In this document: positions 9,090-17,882 of the stretch, one piece after another
Numbering within the stretch: the first letter of the stretch is position 1
How the letters are laid out: every line of letters starts with the position of its first letter
Source: Candidatus Cloacimonas acidaminovorans str. Evry
GTDB taxonomy: Bacteria; Cloacimonadota; Cloacimonadia; Cloacimonadales; Cloacimonadaceae
NCBI RefSeq assembly: GCF_000146065.2
Contig: NC_020449.1
Coordinates: 1,588,654-1,652,653 of the forward strand
Direction: 5' to 3'
Length of the DNA: 64,000 nucleotides
Position numbers and translations under genes: made by a program
Notes under the pieces: model-generated
The model's input: the letters and a program-made list of their open reading frames with translations, nothing else
Database searches by the model: none
What the model was told of the DNA's origin: nothing

Positions 9090-9818
9090 TTAACTCTTTT
9101 CTACATTTTCGCTATGCTTTATTCGTTCCCTCCAATGTGATTTTTTCGGAAAGCGGAACATCCAATGAATCAGGAAAATAAGCAAGACAACAATTACAGC
9201 CCCAATAACCGTTAGAAACCAAGGAAAATCCTTTCGCAATTCAACAGTCATTAATTCCTGTTTATGCCACATTTTACGGGTATCAAAACTCCAGGTAACA
9301 GTCCCGTTTTCCCTGTCCACATTTTCCGGTAGGGCATTGGTAGAAATAATTTTCCAGGGAAGATGAACTTTGTATGTCCAAACAGGATTTTCGGGTTGCA
9401 GCATTCCCAATATATCTTCAATACCTTCTTCTTCCTCTCCCTGTTCCTGGCTTCCAAGTGCAATTCTGCGTTTGAAAGTAATTCTTCTGCCTGGCTCTTT
9501 ATTTAAGGTTATTTTCCCCCAAAAATCAGCAGCGCCTAATTGATCGTTTACATTATTGAAGGCCTCAATGCTTTTAAACTTGAAATTGATAGTGTAAATA
9601 ACATCAGGACCTTTTCTATGAATGTCGTAGGATTGTAAATTGATACCTGGTAATGCTGCTTTACGCATAATTTCTTCCGGATTTTCATAAGGTGAACGAT
9701 GAACTACACGAATAGTTGCATGTCCTGAACCGTTACGGTTAATCCATAGTTCTTCATCGTATTGAACGCATCCAGCTAAAAGCAGAAGCGCTAACAGCAG
9801 TATTACAAGGCGTTTCAT
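9090..9818 (-). CDS. Lipoprotein with C-terminal membrane anchor (LppM/DUF3153-like)
   Basis: 242 residues. It opens with a lipoprotein signal (LLALLLLAGC, lipidated Cys17). A beta-rich domain follows, beginning YDEELWINRNGSGHATIRV, a pattern seen in LppM/DUF3153-type lipoproteins of unknown function. The region 110-140 has an acidic stretch (EQGEEEEGIED). One transmembrane helix lies at about 203-222 (TVIGAVIVVLLIFLIHWMF), followed by a basic tail. A protein both lipidated at the N-terminus and anchored at the C-terminus would hold its domain close to the membrane surface. No neighbour suggests a pathway; it is divergent from the superoxide reductase operon. The function is not known. Confidence 0.75.
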   Translation of the reverse strand: MKRLVILLLALLLLAGCVQYDEELWINRNGSGHATIRVVHRSPYENPEEIMRKAALPGINLQSYDIHRKGPDVIYTINFKFKSIEAFNNVNDQLGAADFWGKITLNKEPGRRITFKRRIALGSQEQGEEEEGIEDILGMLQPENPVWTYKVHLPWKIISTNALPENVDRENGTVTWSFDTRKMWHKQELMTVELRKDFPWFLTVIGAVIVVLLIFLIHWMFRFPKKSHWRERIKHSENVEKS

Positions 9819-9921
9819 TCCCCAACCTTTTTCCTAATTTAATGCTTTGTAAAGCATAAAAACCAAAAGCGTTTTTTTTGGCAAGATAATTCTTGATTAT
9901 TCAACGGTAAAAAATTCTTGC

Positions 9922-9950
9922 TTGACAAAACTATCAATCTATCATAAAAG
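9922..9950 (+). promoter_or_regulatory. Sigma-70-type promoter for the superoxide reductase operon
   Basis: A perfect -35 TTGACA (9922-9927), 17-base spacer and TAAAAG (-10, four of six consensus matches) lie 32 bases upstream of the dfx start codon. I see no clear PerR or Fur operator. Confidence 0.55.
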
Positions 9951-9981
9951 GAAAAAGTATATTAACTTAAGGAGGAATAAG

Positions 9982-10359
9982 ATGATAGCTTTAAGACAAA
10001 TGTGGCATTGCCCGATTTGCGGAAATGTTGTTGAAGTAATTTATGTTGGCGGCGGCGAATTAGTTTGCTGTGGTCAACCAATGCAATTACTTAAAGAAAA
10101 TACTGTTGATGCCGCAGTAGAAAAACATATACCCGTTGTAACGGATTTGGGAGATAAAATTGAGGTCTCCGTTGGAAGCATCCCTCATCCGATGGAAGAA
10201 AAGCACTATATTACCTGTATTGAAGTGCTCATGGAAAAAAAGGTTTTACGCAAAGAACTGAAGCCAGGAGATGAACCTAAGGCAAAGTTTTGCGTGAAAA
10301 TGGACAAAGTTATTGCCGTGCGTGAATATTGCAATGTTCACGGTTTATGGAAAGCATAA
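9982..10359 (+). CDS. dfx: Desulfoferrodoxin (2Fe superoxide reductase)
   Basis: A cytoplasmic 125-residue enzyme that reduces superoxide to peroxide without making O2. The desulforedoxin-type Fe centre has Cys10, Cys13, Cys29 and Cys30 (CPIC...CC). The catalytic Fe site has Glu47-Lys48-His49, His69, His75, Cys117 and His120, nearly the numbering of the characterised 2Fe enzymes. The ATG at 9982 has GGAGG seven bases upstream; a longer in-frame start at 9922 lies on the promoter -35 and is rejected. It is first in an operon with rubrerythrin and rubredoxin, which can remove the peroxide formed and supply electrons. Confidence 0.96.
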   Translation: MIALRQMWHCPICGNVVEVIYVGGGELVCCGQPMQLLKENTVDAAVEKHIPVVTDLGDKIEVSVGSIPHPMEEKHYITCIEVLMEKKVLRKELKPGDEPKAKFCVKMDKVIAVREYCNVHGLWKA

Positions 10360-10379
10360 ACAATTAAAGGAGAAAAAAT

Positions 10380-10970
10380 ATGTCCAACAAAGAAACCAGA
10401 ACTGCCGAAAATCTGATGAAATCCTTTGCGGGAGAAAGTCAAGCCAGAATGAGATACCTTTATTCAGCTAAAACAGCTAAGAATGAGGGCTTTGAACAAA
10501 TTTCCAATATCTTTACAGAGACCGCGGAAAATGAAAAAGAACATGCCAAAATATTTTTCAAACATCTGCAAAAATTGGGTCTGGAAGGCGAAATGATCAA
10601 TATTATTTCATCCTATCCCGTTGGCTGGTCTGCAGATAGCACACTTAAAAATCTGGAATATGCAGCTAAGGGAGAAAATGAAGAATGGACAGAGCTTTAT
10701 CCCATCTTTGCCGATGTAGCTGAAGAAGAAGGTTTTAGCGATATTGCCCATTCCTGGAGAATGATAGCTAAAGTGGAAAGAGAGCATGAAAAGCGTTTTC
10801 GTAAGCTCTATGATAATGTGAAAAATCAAAGAGTGTTTATTCGTGAAGAAAAGGTCTTCTGGAAATGCTTGAATTGTGGTTACATCCATGAAGGAACGGA
10901 AGCACCTATAAGTTGTCCTTCCTGCAGTCACCCTCAAAGTTATTTTGAACTTTTTATAGAAAATTACTAA
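10380..10970 (+). CDS. rbr: Rubrerythrin
   Basis: 196 residues. The N-terminal four-helix ferritin-like domain (about 5-150) carries the diiron carboxylates: EN and GESQARMRY in helix 1, ENEKEH in helix 2, EEEG and [10 protein letters not shown] later. The C-terminal rubredoxin-like domain has the CxxC pairs (CLNCGY, CPSC) that bind one Fe. It acts as an NADH/rubredoxin-linked peroxidase in anaerobes. It lies 20 bases after dfx with its own AAAGGAG, and 20 bases before rubredoxin. No key residue appears missing. Confidence 0.95.
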   Translation: MSNKETRTAENLMKSFAGESQARMRYLYSAKTAKNEGFEQISNIFTETAENEKEHAKIFFKHLQKLGLEGEMINIISSYPVGWSADSTLKNLEYAAKGENEEWTELYPIFADVAEEEGFSDIAHSWRMIAKVEREHEKRFRKLYDNVKNQRVFIREEKVFWKCLNCGYIHEGTEAPISCPSCSHPQSYFELFIENY

Positions 10971-10990
10971 ACTCTCAAGGAGACAATAAA

Positions 10991-11131
10991 ATGCAGAAAT
11001 ATCAATGTATGGCTTGTGGATGGATTTACGATCCTGCCGAAAACGACGACATTCCTTTTGAAGACCTGCCCGATGATTTTGTTTGCCCGGAATGTGGCGT
11101 CGGAAAAGATATGTTTGAACCCTTGGATTGA
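10991..11131 (+). CDS. Rubredoxin (46 aa)
   Basis: A small electron carrier translated as [19 protein letters not shown] through to FEPLD, with two CxxC pairs (CMAC near residues 6-9, CPEC near 32-35) that ligate one Fe. AAGGAG precedes the ATG by 7 bases. It is the last gene of the dfx-rbr operon and is followed at once by a terminator, so it probably feeds electrons to both upstream enzymes. The gap of 20 bases to rubrerythrin indicates co-transcription. Confidence 0.94.
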   Translation: MQKYQCMACGWIYDPAENDDIPFEDLPDDFVCPECGVGKDMFEPLD

Positions 11132-11150
11132 ATAAATCCGTTCCTGTTTA

Positions 11151-11182
11151 ACCGGGGAGAATCACATCTCCCCGGTGGTTTT
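11151..11182 (+). terminator. Rho-independent terminator after rubredoxin
   Basis: A perfect 10-bp stem ACCGGGGAGA / TCTCCCCGGT with a six-base loop, followed by GGTTTTTAT. Confidence 0.92.
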
Positions 11183-11212
11183 TATAATAACTGAAAATTT
11201 GTGAGGACAGAA

Positions 11213-11665
11213 ATGCAACGAAAGGACTTTGAGGAAATTCTGGATTTTGCCATAGCGCGTGAGCGGGAAGCAATTAAATTCTATCAGAATTTGCAAAACC
11301 AAGCCCAATTCCAGGATCAGAAAGAAATGCTAAAAGAACTGGAAGCAATGGAACAAAACCACATAACGATAATTGAAAAGCTACGCCAGACAGGTGTTAA
11401 AGACGAAGATATTCACAAAACTCCCAATTTGAAAATAAGCGAATACATTACAGCTGATCCGGAAACTTTAGACCTAAGCTATCAAAATATCCTTATTAAA
11501 GGTATGAAACGCGAAGAAACATCCTTTCTGCTTTATTCCGAAATGAGCGTAAAATTTCCCGATCCTGAAATATCTACCCTTTTCAGACACCTTGCCGCAG
11601 ATGAAGCACAACATAAAAAGTACTTTGAAAATTTATATGACGAATGGATGCGGAAAGGAAATTGA
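11213..11665 (+). CDS. Ferritin-like diiron protein (rubrerythrin-type, no rubredoxin domain)
   Basis: A 150-residue all-helical protein. Carboxylate/His motifs are spread as in ferritin-like diiron folds: EREAIKFYQ in helix 1, EAMEQNH in helix 2, KREETSFLLYSEM in helix 3 and DEAQHKKYFE in helix 4. The exact role (peroxidase, iron storage or sensing) cannot be read from sequence. GAGGAC lies about 8 bases before ATG 11213; an upstream GTG at 11201 overlaps this site and is less likely. The 3' end overlaps the tsaB frame. It lies just after the oxygen-defence operon terminator. A similar protein is encoded at 22059. Confidence 0.8.
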   Translation: MQRKDFEEILDFAIAREREAIKFYQNLQNQAQFQDQKEMLKELEAMEQNHITIIEKLRQTGVKDEDIHKTPNLKISEYITADPETLDLSYQNILIKGMKREETSFLLYSEMSVKFPDPEISTLFRHLAADEAQHKKYFENLYDEWMRKGN

Positions 11666-12336
11666 AACTTGCTCTTGATACTACTCAAAATTTCGGTTCC
11701 ATAGCTCTGGCAGACGAAAAGAGGGTTATTTACTCCGCCTATTTTGACATTAAAATAACCCATAGCGAAACCTTGATGCCGGCAATTGACTATGCTTTTC
11801 AATTCTGCAATGTAGAGCGCAAGGAACTGAAAGAAATCTATGTATGCATTGGTCCCGGTTCTTTTACAGGACTAAGAATTGGCTTAGCAACAGTCAAAGG
11901 AATTGCTTTTGCTTTGGGTCTTCCTCTTTATGCGTTTTCTTCTTTGGAACTTTCTGCTTTACCCGCAAGTCGTTTAGGTAAGAACATTTTATCTGCGATA
12001 GATGCTAAAATGAAAGAAGTGTATTTTTCCTATTACGATCAGGCAATTAAAGAAATTATCCCTCCTGCGATTATGAAACCGGAAGAACTTTGCCAATTGC
12101 ATTTAGACGATTTCATCCTTTGCGGAAGCGCTACGGAAATGCTTAGTCCCTTATTACAAAAAGCCGGATATAACTTCCATAATCTTAATCCTATTATGAA
12201 AATACCTTCTGCGGCAGGACTTTTTTTCTTGCCAGAAATGCTGCCGGAAAAATATGTTCCCCAAGACATTGAAAATTTGGAACCAATGTATTTGAGAGAA
12301 GCCCAAGCGCAGGTTAAAAAGAAGAAGGAAAATTGA
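11644..12336 (+). CDS. tsaB: tRNA threonylcarbamoyladenosine biosynthesis protein TsaB
   Basis: A 230-residue ASKHA-fold protein that partners TsaD and TsaE to make t6A37 in ANN-decoding tRNAs in the cytoplasm. The N-terminal KLKLALDTTQNFGSIAL and the family signature GPGSFTGLRIGLATVKGIA are clear. The start is uncertain. The ATG at 11644 overlaps the previous gene by 22 bases and lacks a good ribosome site. A TTG at 11662 would give the usual short leader, but AAAGGA is then too close. The overlap suggests translational coupling. tsaD and tsaE are not in the window. Confidence 0.9.
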   Translation: MDAERKLKLALDTTQNFGSIALADEKRVIYSAYFDIKITHSETLMPAIDYAFQFCNVERKELKEIYVCIGPGSFTGLRIGLATVKGIAFALGLPLYAFSSLELSALPASRLGKNILSAIDAKMKEVYFSYYDQAIKEIIPPAIMKPEELCQLHLDDFILCGSATEMLSPLLQKAGYNFHNLNPIMKIPSAAGLFFLPEMLPEKYVPQDIENLEPMYLREAQAQVKKKKEN

Positions 12337-12479
12337 AAAAAGTGAGAGGGAAAACAAAGAGATAAAGAGAAGAAGAGAAGAATTTTATAATTATTAATTT
12401 AATAATCCGTGTTAATCCGTTAAATCTATGTTGCTAATACATATTTTCGGTGTCTTCAGTGTAAAAAGGAGAATATAAA

Positions 12480-15400
12480 ATGCGAAAAACAATACTCTGC
12501 TTACTAATGCTAATCGTTAGCATCTCTATTATCTATGGAGATTACTTTGTCAATTTTGAAGGGACAAATGAAACAAAAACTTCTTATGCCTCAGGAAATG
12601 TAACTTTAAGCGGACTTTCCTGGAATATGACAGAGGTATTAATTGGAACTTTAGATAGCGACTGGAAAAATGGAACTCGTTCTGCCCGACTGCGGGGTCG
12701 TGGTACTTCAGCAATGACAATGCTGGAAAATAAAACTAACGGTTTAGGAACTCTTTCTTTTTATTATCGTCGTTATTCAACTGAAGCACAAGTTGACTGG
12801 AAAGTTGAATACAGCATTGATAATGGTAGTTCCTGGACTCAAATTGGTTCAACTTTTACAGCTCCAGCCAGCGATACACCCAGTTTATTTTCCGAACAGG
12901 TCAATGTAAGCGGTAATGTTAGAATCAGGATCAAACGAGCTACGGAATCAGGAACAACGGATAAACGCTTAAATATTGATGATATAACCTTAACAGATTA
13001 TACTGCTGCCGAACCGACTCTTATTCTTGATCCTACTGTTTTAATAGGATTTACTTATGACCTGGGAGAAGGACCTTCTGCTTCACAATCATATACCTTA
13101 TCCGGTGCTTATTTAAGTCCTTCATCCGGTAATATAACTATCACCGGTTCCAGTAGTTTTGAGGTCTCTGCTGATAATGTAACTTTTTCTAATAGTTTCT
13201 CTTTACCTTATAGTGGAGGCATTCTTTCCCCCGCAACTTTATATGTGCGTCTGAAAGCAGGACTAAGTGAGGGTAATTATCTAAATGAAAACATCACTCA
13301 TAGTGGAGGTGGTGCCTCAGTTTTCTTGGCTGTTAGTGGGTCTGTAACTTCCACCTCTGTTTTACTCACTGCAGAGGGTTATTTGGAAGATTTCACCTCC
13401 TTTACTTCTCTGGAAAGTTTGCCTTTTGGATGGACTTTAAGTGACCAATATACCTACGGAGGAGATTTTGGAACAGGTTCTGCAGGTGGATTAAGAGGTA
13501 ACGGAGTTTTGGGAATTCAGCTTACGGCTTCGGCTCCCAATAATGCTTTAACTGCCACTCTTACCTTAAAAAATCAAACCGGAGCCACTATCAATAACCT
13601 TAATGTTGCCTATCAGGGAAAAGTTGCCAGAACGGATCAGACAGGAACTCCCAAATGGGTAGTCAGTGTAAACGGAACCGAAATTCCTGAATTGGAATAT
13701 TCTACAGCGGAAGGAATTAATCAACAAAAAAGTGCAATTGTAACCGGTTTAAATGTAGCTGTAGGAGAAAATATTATTATTCAATGGTTTACAACGAGTG
13801 CAGGAACCAGTGGAACCAGAAGACAAATTGGCATTGACGATGTAAACATCAATACTAATATTCCAGTTAATCCCCTGATCAATGTTACAGCCAATTTAGT
13901 TACTTTTCAAACAGCTCAAGGCACACCATCCGAACCGCAAAGTTATTTTATCAGCGGAATTGACCTTAGCCAAAATATCAATATTTCTGCTCCCAACGGT
14001 TTTGAGATTTCTGTAGATGGAGGTTTAACTTATGCTACCTACACAAGTGTTCTTTCTACTTATGAAGGAAATGTTTTTGTCAGGATGACTGGAACTGCTG
14101 TCGGAACTTTTGGCGGAAACATTATTCATACCAGTTCGGGGGCTACGGATGTTTATCTTCCTGTAGCAGGAATAGTTACCGGAGCAACAGGTTATGCTGT
14201 TGATTTATTCTTTTCCGAATACATTGAAGGGACCAGCTATAACAAAGCCATTGAAATATTTAATGGAACTGGCGCGGCTATTGACTTATCGGATTATAAA
14301 GTAGAGTTATATGCAAATGGTTCAAGCACTGCAAACAATACTTTAGTATTAAGCGGAACCCTGGAAAACGATGATGTATATGTTATTTCCCATCCAAACG
14401 CTAATGAAGATATCTTAGCCATTACAGATCAGACAAATATGGTAGCTAATTTTAACGGTAACGATGCCTTAGCGTTAGTAAAAATAAGCACGGGAGCTTA
14501 TGTTGATATTTTCGGTGTAATCGGAAACGACCCTGGAACTGCCTGGTTAGGTGAAAACAATTATACTACCTTAAATTCCACCTTGGTAAGAAAGTCCTCT
14601 GTAGCTCAAGGCATAACCCAAAATCCAACAGGCACAGGTGCTTACGCTTTTACTACTTTGGTTACCGAATGGGATTTATACCCTGTGGATACAATAGACA
14701 ATCTTGGCTATCATAATTTCGCTACCACACCTCAAGAAATAGAACCGCCAACATTGCAAGCTTCAAATTTAATTGCTTATCCTGGCAATACGGATATAAC
14801 TTTGGAATGGACTCCGGGAAATGGAGCAAGAAGATTAATTAAAATCAACACTATCAATTCATTTACCCCTCCTGTTGACGGTAGCAATCCTACTGCCAAC
14901 AATGTTTACAGTGGCAACGGAGAACAGGTTATCTTCAATGGAGCAACTCAAATTGTGGAAGGAATTCCGTTAAATGGCTGTAATGTATCCGGTCTTACTC
15001 CTGCAACTACATATTGGTTCAGGAGTTATGAATACAACGGCAGTGGCAGTTATACTCGTTATAATACTTCGGAGGCAATAAACAATCCTATTTCCGCAAC
15101 TACAACAAATACCCAAAGCAGTGGCTATTATGCCGGAATTACAGGTTATGGAAGCACTTTGAAGACAAATCTGCATAATTTAATTCGGACTACACATACC
15201 ACCCGTTATTCTTACGATGCTTTGTGGATTAAATTGCCCTACACCGATGAAGACCCTAATAATACTGATAATATTATTGAAATCTACACCGGTTGGAGTG
15301 TTCCCAAATCCTATTATGGAGGAGGAACTTCACAATGGAATAGAGAGCATACCTGGAGTAAAAGTCATGGTGATTTTGGGGAAACACCACCTGCTGGAAC

Positions 15401-16646
15401 GGATTTACATCATTTGCGTCCCTGCGATTCTACTGTAAATTCTGCCAAAAGTAATAAGGATTTTGATTATGCTCCGAACCCTTATATTGATTCTTCACCC
15501 TATAATGGTTACTCTTCAGATACTGGCTGTAATACATCTACTTATGCCTGGGAACCGAGAGATGAGGATAAAGGTGATGTAGCCAGAATGATTATGTATA
15601 TGGCAATCCGTTATGAAGGAACCGACACTTCTTTTGATCTGGAAATTGTAGATAATATAAATACCAGCGGACCTAATTATGGAAAGCTTTCTACTTTACT
15701 GCAATGGCATATTATTGATCCTCCGGATGCCCGTGAAATGCAACGTAATAATCGTATTCAGGAACTTCAGGGAAATCGGAATCCCTTTATTGATGAGCCA
15801 ATGTATGCCTATCAAATTTGGGCTCCTATGCCTTTAAATCCGACTAATATTACTCAGACAGGTTTCACTGCTAATTGGACAGCTCCCATTTCTGCTACAA
15901 AGTATTATTTTCAGCTGGCTACTGATGCCAATTTTACGAATATTGTTCCCGGTTATGATAATCTGGATGTTGGTTTAACTCTTTCCCGCAATATCAGTGG
16001 TTTATCTAATGGGTATACTTATTATTATCGTTTGCGTTCCTATTTTACAAGTGGTTACAGTATGTATTCACCTTATCAGGAAGTTACTCTTACCTTACCT
16101 GCATCGGCACAACTTTCTTCCGGAACCGCATTAACGGAAGGAAACCTGAATGGAGCTATTTTACAATTGACTTTAACCAATACCACCTGGAGAGATAACA
16201 CCTTGCTGATTAGTAGTTTTACTCTAAATAATGCTCCTGCAGGTCTTTCTCTTTTAAGCGTGCAATATCTCAGTGCTACAGCCGCTCAAATAGTTTTAAG
16301 CTTTGATAATACCGATTTTGACGCTAATATTCTTAATTTTAGCGTTACCATCAATGCTTTAGAAATAAATAATGGCTCCAATCTAACTACCAACACTTTA
16401 ACGATTATAGCTTATATAGAATGCCCTCTATCCATACAGATTCAGGGTTCGCAGTTGATATTAAATATCCAAGAGGTCTCCGGCGCCAATCTTTACAAGG
16501 TCTTTTCCAGCACTGATCCCTACGGTGTTTATACGGAAATAAGCACCAGCGGAATTTTTGATCCTCTTGTTCCCAATCGTTGGAGTTATACCATTCCTGC
16601 TGATGAACGCAGATTTTACAGGTCTGCTGCTGTCCGCAATCCTTAA
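12480..16646 (+). CDS. Large secreted endonuclease I with lamin-tail and Fn3-like modules
   Basis: A 1388-residue extracellular protein. After a signal peptide (MRKTILCLLMLIVSISIIYG) there are beta-sandwich modules ending RLNIDDITL, then two related repeats of a SYTLSG...SFEVSADN / SYFISG...GFEISVDGG type around residues 180-280 and 470-560. A lamin-tail domain (about 570-740, FSEYIEG...IEIFNGTGAAIDLSDYKVELY) and an Fn3-like domain follow. The endonuclease I domain at about 881-1113 has the His-Me finger WNREHTWSKSHG (953 on) and GTDLHHLRPCDSTVNS. More Fn3-like modules end the protein. Such enzymes degrade extracellular DNA. I see no canonical FlgD/Por sorting domain at the C-terminus. AAGGAG precedes the ATG. 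It is monocistronic. Confidence 0.88.
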   Translation: MRKTILCLLMLIVSISIIYGDYFVNFEGTNETKTSYASGNVTLSGLSWNMTEVLIGTLDSDWKNGTRSARLRGRGTSAMTMLENKTNGLGTLSFYYRRYSTEAQVDWKVEYSIDNGSSWTQIGSTFTAPASDTPSLFSEQVNVSGNVRIRIKRATESGTTDKRLNIDDITLTDYTAAEPTLILDPTVLIGFTYDLGEGPSASQSYTLSGAYLSPSSGNITITGSSSFEVSADNVTFSNSFSLPYSGGILSPATLYVRLKAGLSEGNYLNENITHSGGGASVFLAVSGSVTSTSVLLTAEGYLEDFTSFTSLESLPFGWTLSDQYTYGGDFGTGSAGGLRGNGVLGIQLTASAPNNALTATLTLKNQTGATINNLNVAYQGKVARTDQTGTPKWVVSVNGTEIPELEYSTAEGINQQKSAIVTGLNVAVGENIIIQWFTTSAGTSGTRRQIGIDDVNINTNIPVNPLINVTANLVTFQTAQGTPSEPQSYFISGIDLSQNINISAPNGFEISVDGGLTYATYTSVLSTYEGNVFVRMTGTAVGTFGGNIIHTSSGATDVYLPVAGIVTGATGYAVDLFFSEYIEGTSYNKAIEIFNGTGAAIDLSDYKVELYANGSSTANNTLVLSGTLENDDVYVISHPNANEDILAITDQTNMVANFNGNDALALVKISTGAYVDIFGVIGNDPGTAWLGENNYTTLNSTLVRKSSVAQGITQNPTGTGAYAFTTLVTEWDLYPVDTIDNLGYHNFATTPQEIEPPTLQASNLIAYPGNTDITLEWTPGNGARRLIKINTINSFTPPVDGSNPTANNVYSGNGEQVIFNGATQIVEGIPLNGCNVSGLTPATTYWFRSYEYNGSGSYTRYNTSEAINNPISATTTNTQSSGYYAGITGYGSTLKTNLHNLIRTTHTTRYSYDALWIKLPYTDEDPNNTDNIIEIYTGWSVPKSYYGGGTSQWNREHTWSKSHGDFGETPPAGTDLHHLRPCDSTVNSAKSNKDFDYAPNPYIDSSPYNGYSSDTGCNTSTYAWEPRDEDKGDVARMIMYMAIRYEGTDTSFDLEIVDNINTSGPNYGKLSTLLQWHIIDPPDAREMQRNNRIQELQGNRNPFIDEPMYAYQIWAPMPLNPTNITQTGFTANWTAPISATKYYFQLATDANFTNIVPGYDNLDVGLTLSRNISGLSNGYTYYYRLRSYFTSGYSMYSPYQEVTLTLPASAQLSSGTALTEGNLNGAILQLTLTNTTWRDNTLLISSFTLNNAPAGLSLLSVQYLSATAAQIVLSFDNTDFDANILNFSVTINALEINNGSNLTTNTLTIIAYIECPLSIQIQGSQLILNIQEVSGANLYKVFSSTDPYGVYTEISTSGIFDPLVPNRWSYTIPADERRFYRSAAVRNP

Positions 16647-16660
16647 TGATCTGGAATTGA

Positions 16661-17118
16661 CAAGGTTTTTGGGTTGAGAAGGTTTAGAGGGTTTTGAAGG
16701 TTGAGAAGGTTTAGATGGTTGTGAAGGTTGAGAGGGTTGAGAAGGTTTAGAAAGTTTAGAGTGTAGAGATACCTTAAAGCCCAGAGGGCGATACAATGAT
16801 AGCGATGGGTGCGTAAGCCCCTCGGAAAAAAAGTTTGAGAGGGTTGAAAAGGTTTAGAAGGTTGAGATTTCATCAAAGCCCGGAGGGCGATACAATGATA
16901 GCGATGGGTGCGTAAGCCCCTCGGGAAAAAAGGTTGAGAGGGTTGAAACTGTTTAGAAGGTTGAGATTTCATCAAAGCCCAGAGGGCGATACAATGATAG
17001 CGATGGGTGCGTAAGCCCCTCGGGAAATGAAAGCTCCGAGTTCCTTTTTTCACCACATCTGGAAAAATAAGCCCCTTAGGGCGACACAATGATGTAGAAG
17101 GTGGCGTAAGCCCCTCGG
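16661..17118 (-). repeat. Array of four family C elements interleaved with 9-bp minisatellite D
   Basis: On the minus strand, C copies end at 16776-16824, 16875-16924, 16974-17024 and 17068-17118. Family D arrays of GGTTGAGAA/GGTTTAGAG units occupy 16661-16770, 16829-16870 and 16931-16968, each directly downstream of a C element. The linkers are ATGAAAT or AAGGTAT. Proline/serine-rich reading frames through here are artefacts of the repeats. Confidence 0.85.
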
Positions 17119-17144
17119 AAAATTCACGATGTAAACAGCGGGAG

Positions 17145-17256
17145 GTTTTGACTTACAATTTTCACCTTCCTTCAATATTCCCACACCCTGCAATCATTTT
17201 TAACATACAACCACAATTTTTATTGGTCTCCAAACCGAAAAATTGTGAGTTAAAAC
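17145..17256 (-). repeat. Family A element, copy 4 (inverted, diverged interior)
   Basis: It has GTTTTGACTTACAATTTTC at the left and AAATTGTGAGTTAAAAC at the right. The interior retains only the purine/pyrimidine layout of other copies. The orientation is opposite to copies 1-3. Confidence 0.75.
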
Positions 17257-17314
17257 AGAAACAAAATAGTTGTGTATGAATTTCTGCTTTTTTGCTTTAT
17301 GCAGCGGATGAGAT

Positions 17315-17356
17315 TCCCATATCATTCCCATATCGCGATATGGGAATGATATGGGA
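17315..17356. repeat. Perfect 42-bp palindrome (family I)
   Basis: TCCCATATCATTCCCATATC, then GCGATATGGGAATGATATGG and GA, is self-complementary over all 42 bases. The arms consist of 11-base units (CCCATATCATT), and the right side continues with degraded units (GATATGGGAGT, CATATCGGAGT) to about 17372. Confidence 0.9.
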
Positions 17357-17500
17357 GTCATATCGGAGTATTATTGAAATAATTTTGGGATTTATTTGGG
17401 AATGATATTTATTCTGTGTGCTAATGGAAAGCTGTGATTTGAGTTAGCAAGTTCATTCTGCAAAAAAGAATGTGCCGACACAGTTTTTAAAAAATGTTTT

Positions 17501-17612
17501 GTTTTGACTCACAATTTTTCAGATATATTAAACAGTTGCAGAATGGTTGTAAGCGAGAAAAGAATGTGGGGTGTGGTTACATTGAAGGCAGGTGAAAATT
17601 GTAAGTCAAAAC
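17501..17612 (+). repeat. Family A element, copy 5
   Basis: GTTTTGACTCACAATTTTTC at the left and AAAATTGTAAGTCAAAAC at the right, with GAATGGTTGTAAGCG and GAAGGCAGGTG inside. It is followed by a short spacer and then a family C copy, as for the copy at 5628. Confidence 0.8.
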
Positions 17613-17638
17613 CTTCCACCGATTAAATCGTGAATTTT

Positions 17639-17872
17639 ACGAGGGGCTTACGCCACCATCTACATCATTGTATCGCCCTGACGGGCTTTTGGAAAAGGGG
17701 AAGATAAAAGGAAAAAGGAACTCCGGGCTTACATTTTCCGAGGGGCTTACGCACCCATCGCTATCATTGTGTCGCCCTACGGGCTTTAAGGTATCTCAAC
17801 CTTCTCAACCCTCTAAACCTTCTAAACCTTCTAAACCTTCTCAACCCTCTCAACCCTCTCAACCTCTTCTAT
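17639..17872 (+). repeat. Two family C elements followed by 9-bp minisatellite D
   Basis: C copies lie at 17639-17690 and 17739-17788, with a linker containing GGAACTCCGGGCTTACATTT. A D array of about nine CTCAACCCT/CTAAACCTT units runs from 17790 to 17872. The array ends close to the 3' end of the minus-strand mlaF-like gene. Confidence 0.85.
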
Positions 17873-17882
17873 TTAGTTCTGT

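Noticed and set aside
16461-17089. Minus-strand frames rich in Ser-Gln-Pro/Ser-Lys-Pro at 16461-16796 and 16643-17089
   Set aside because: They are translations of the 9-bp minisatellite and family C elements; one also overlaps the nuclease gene's end.
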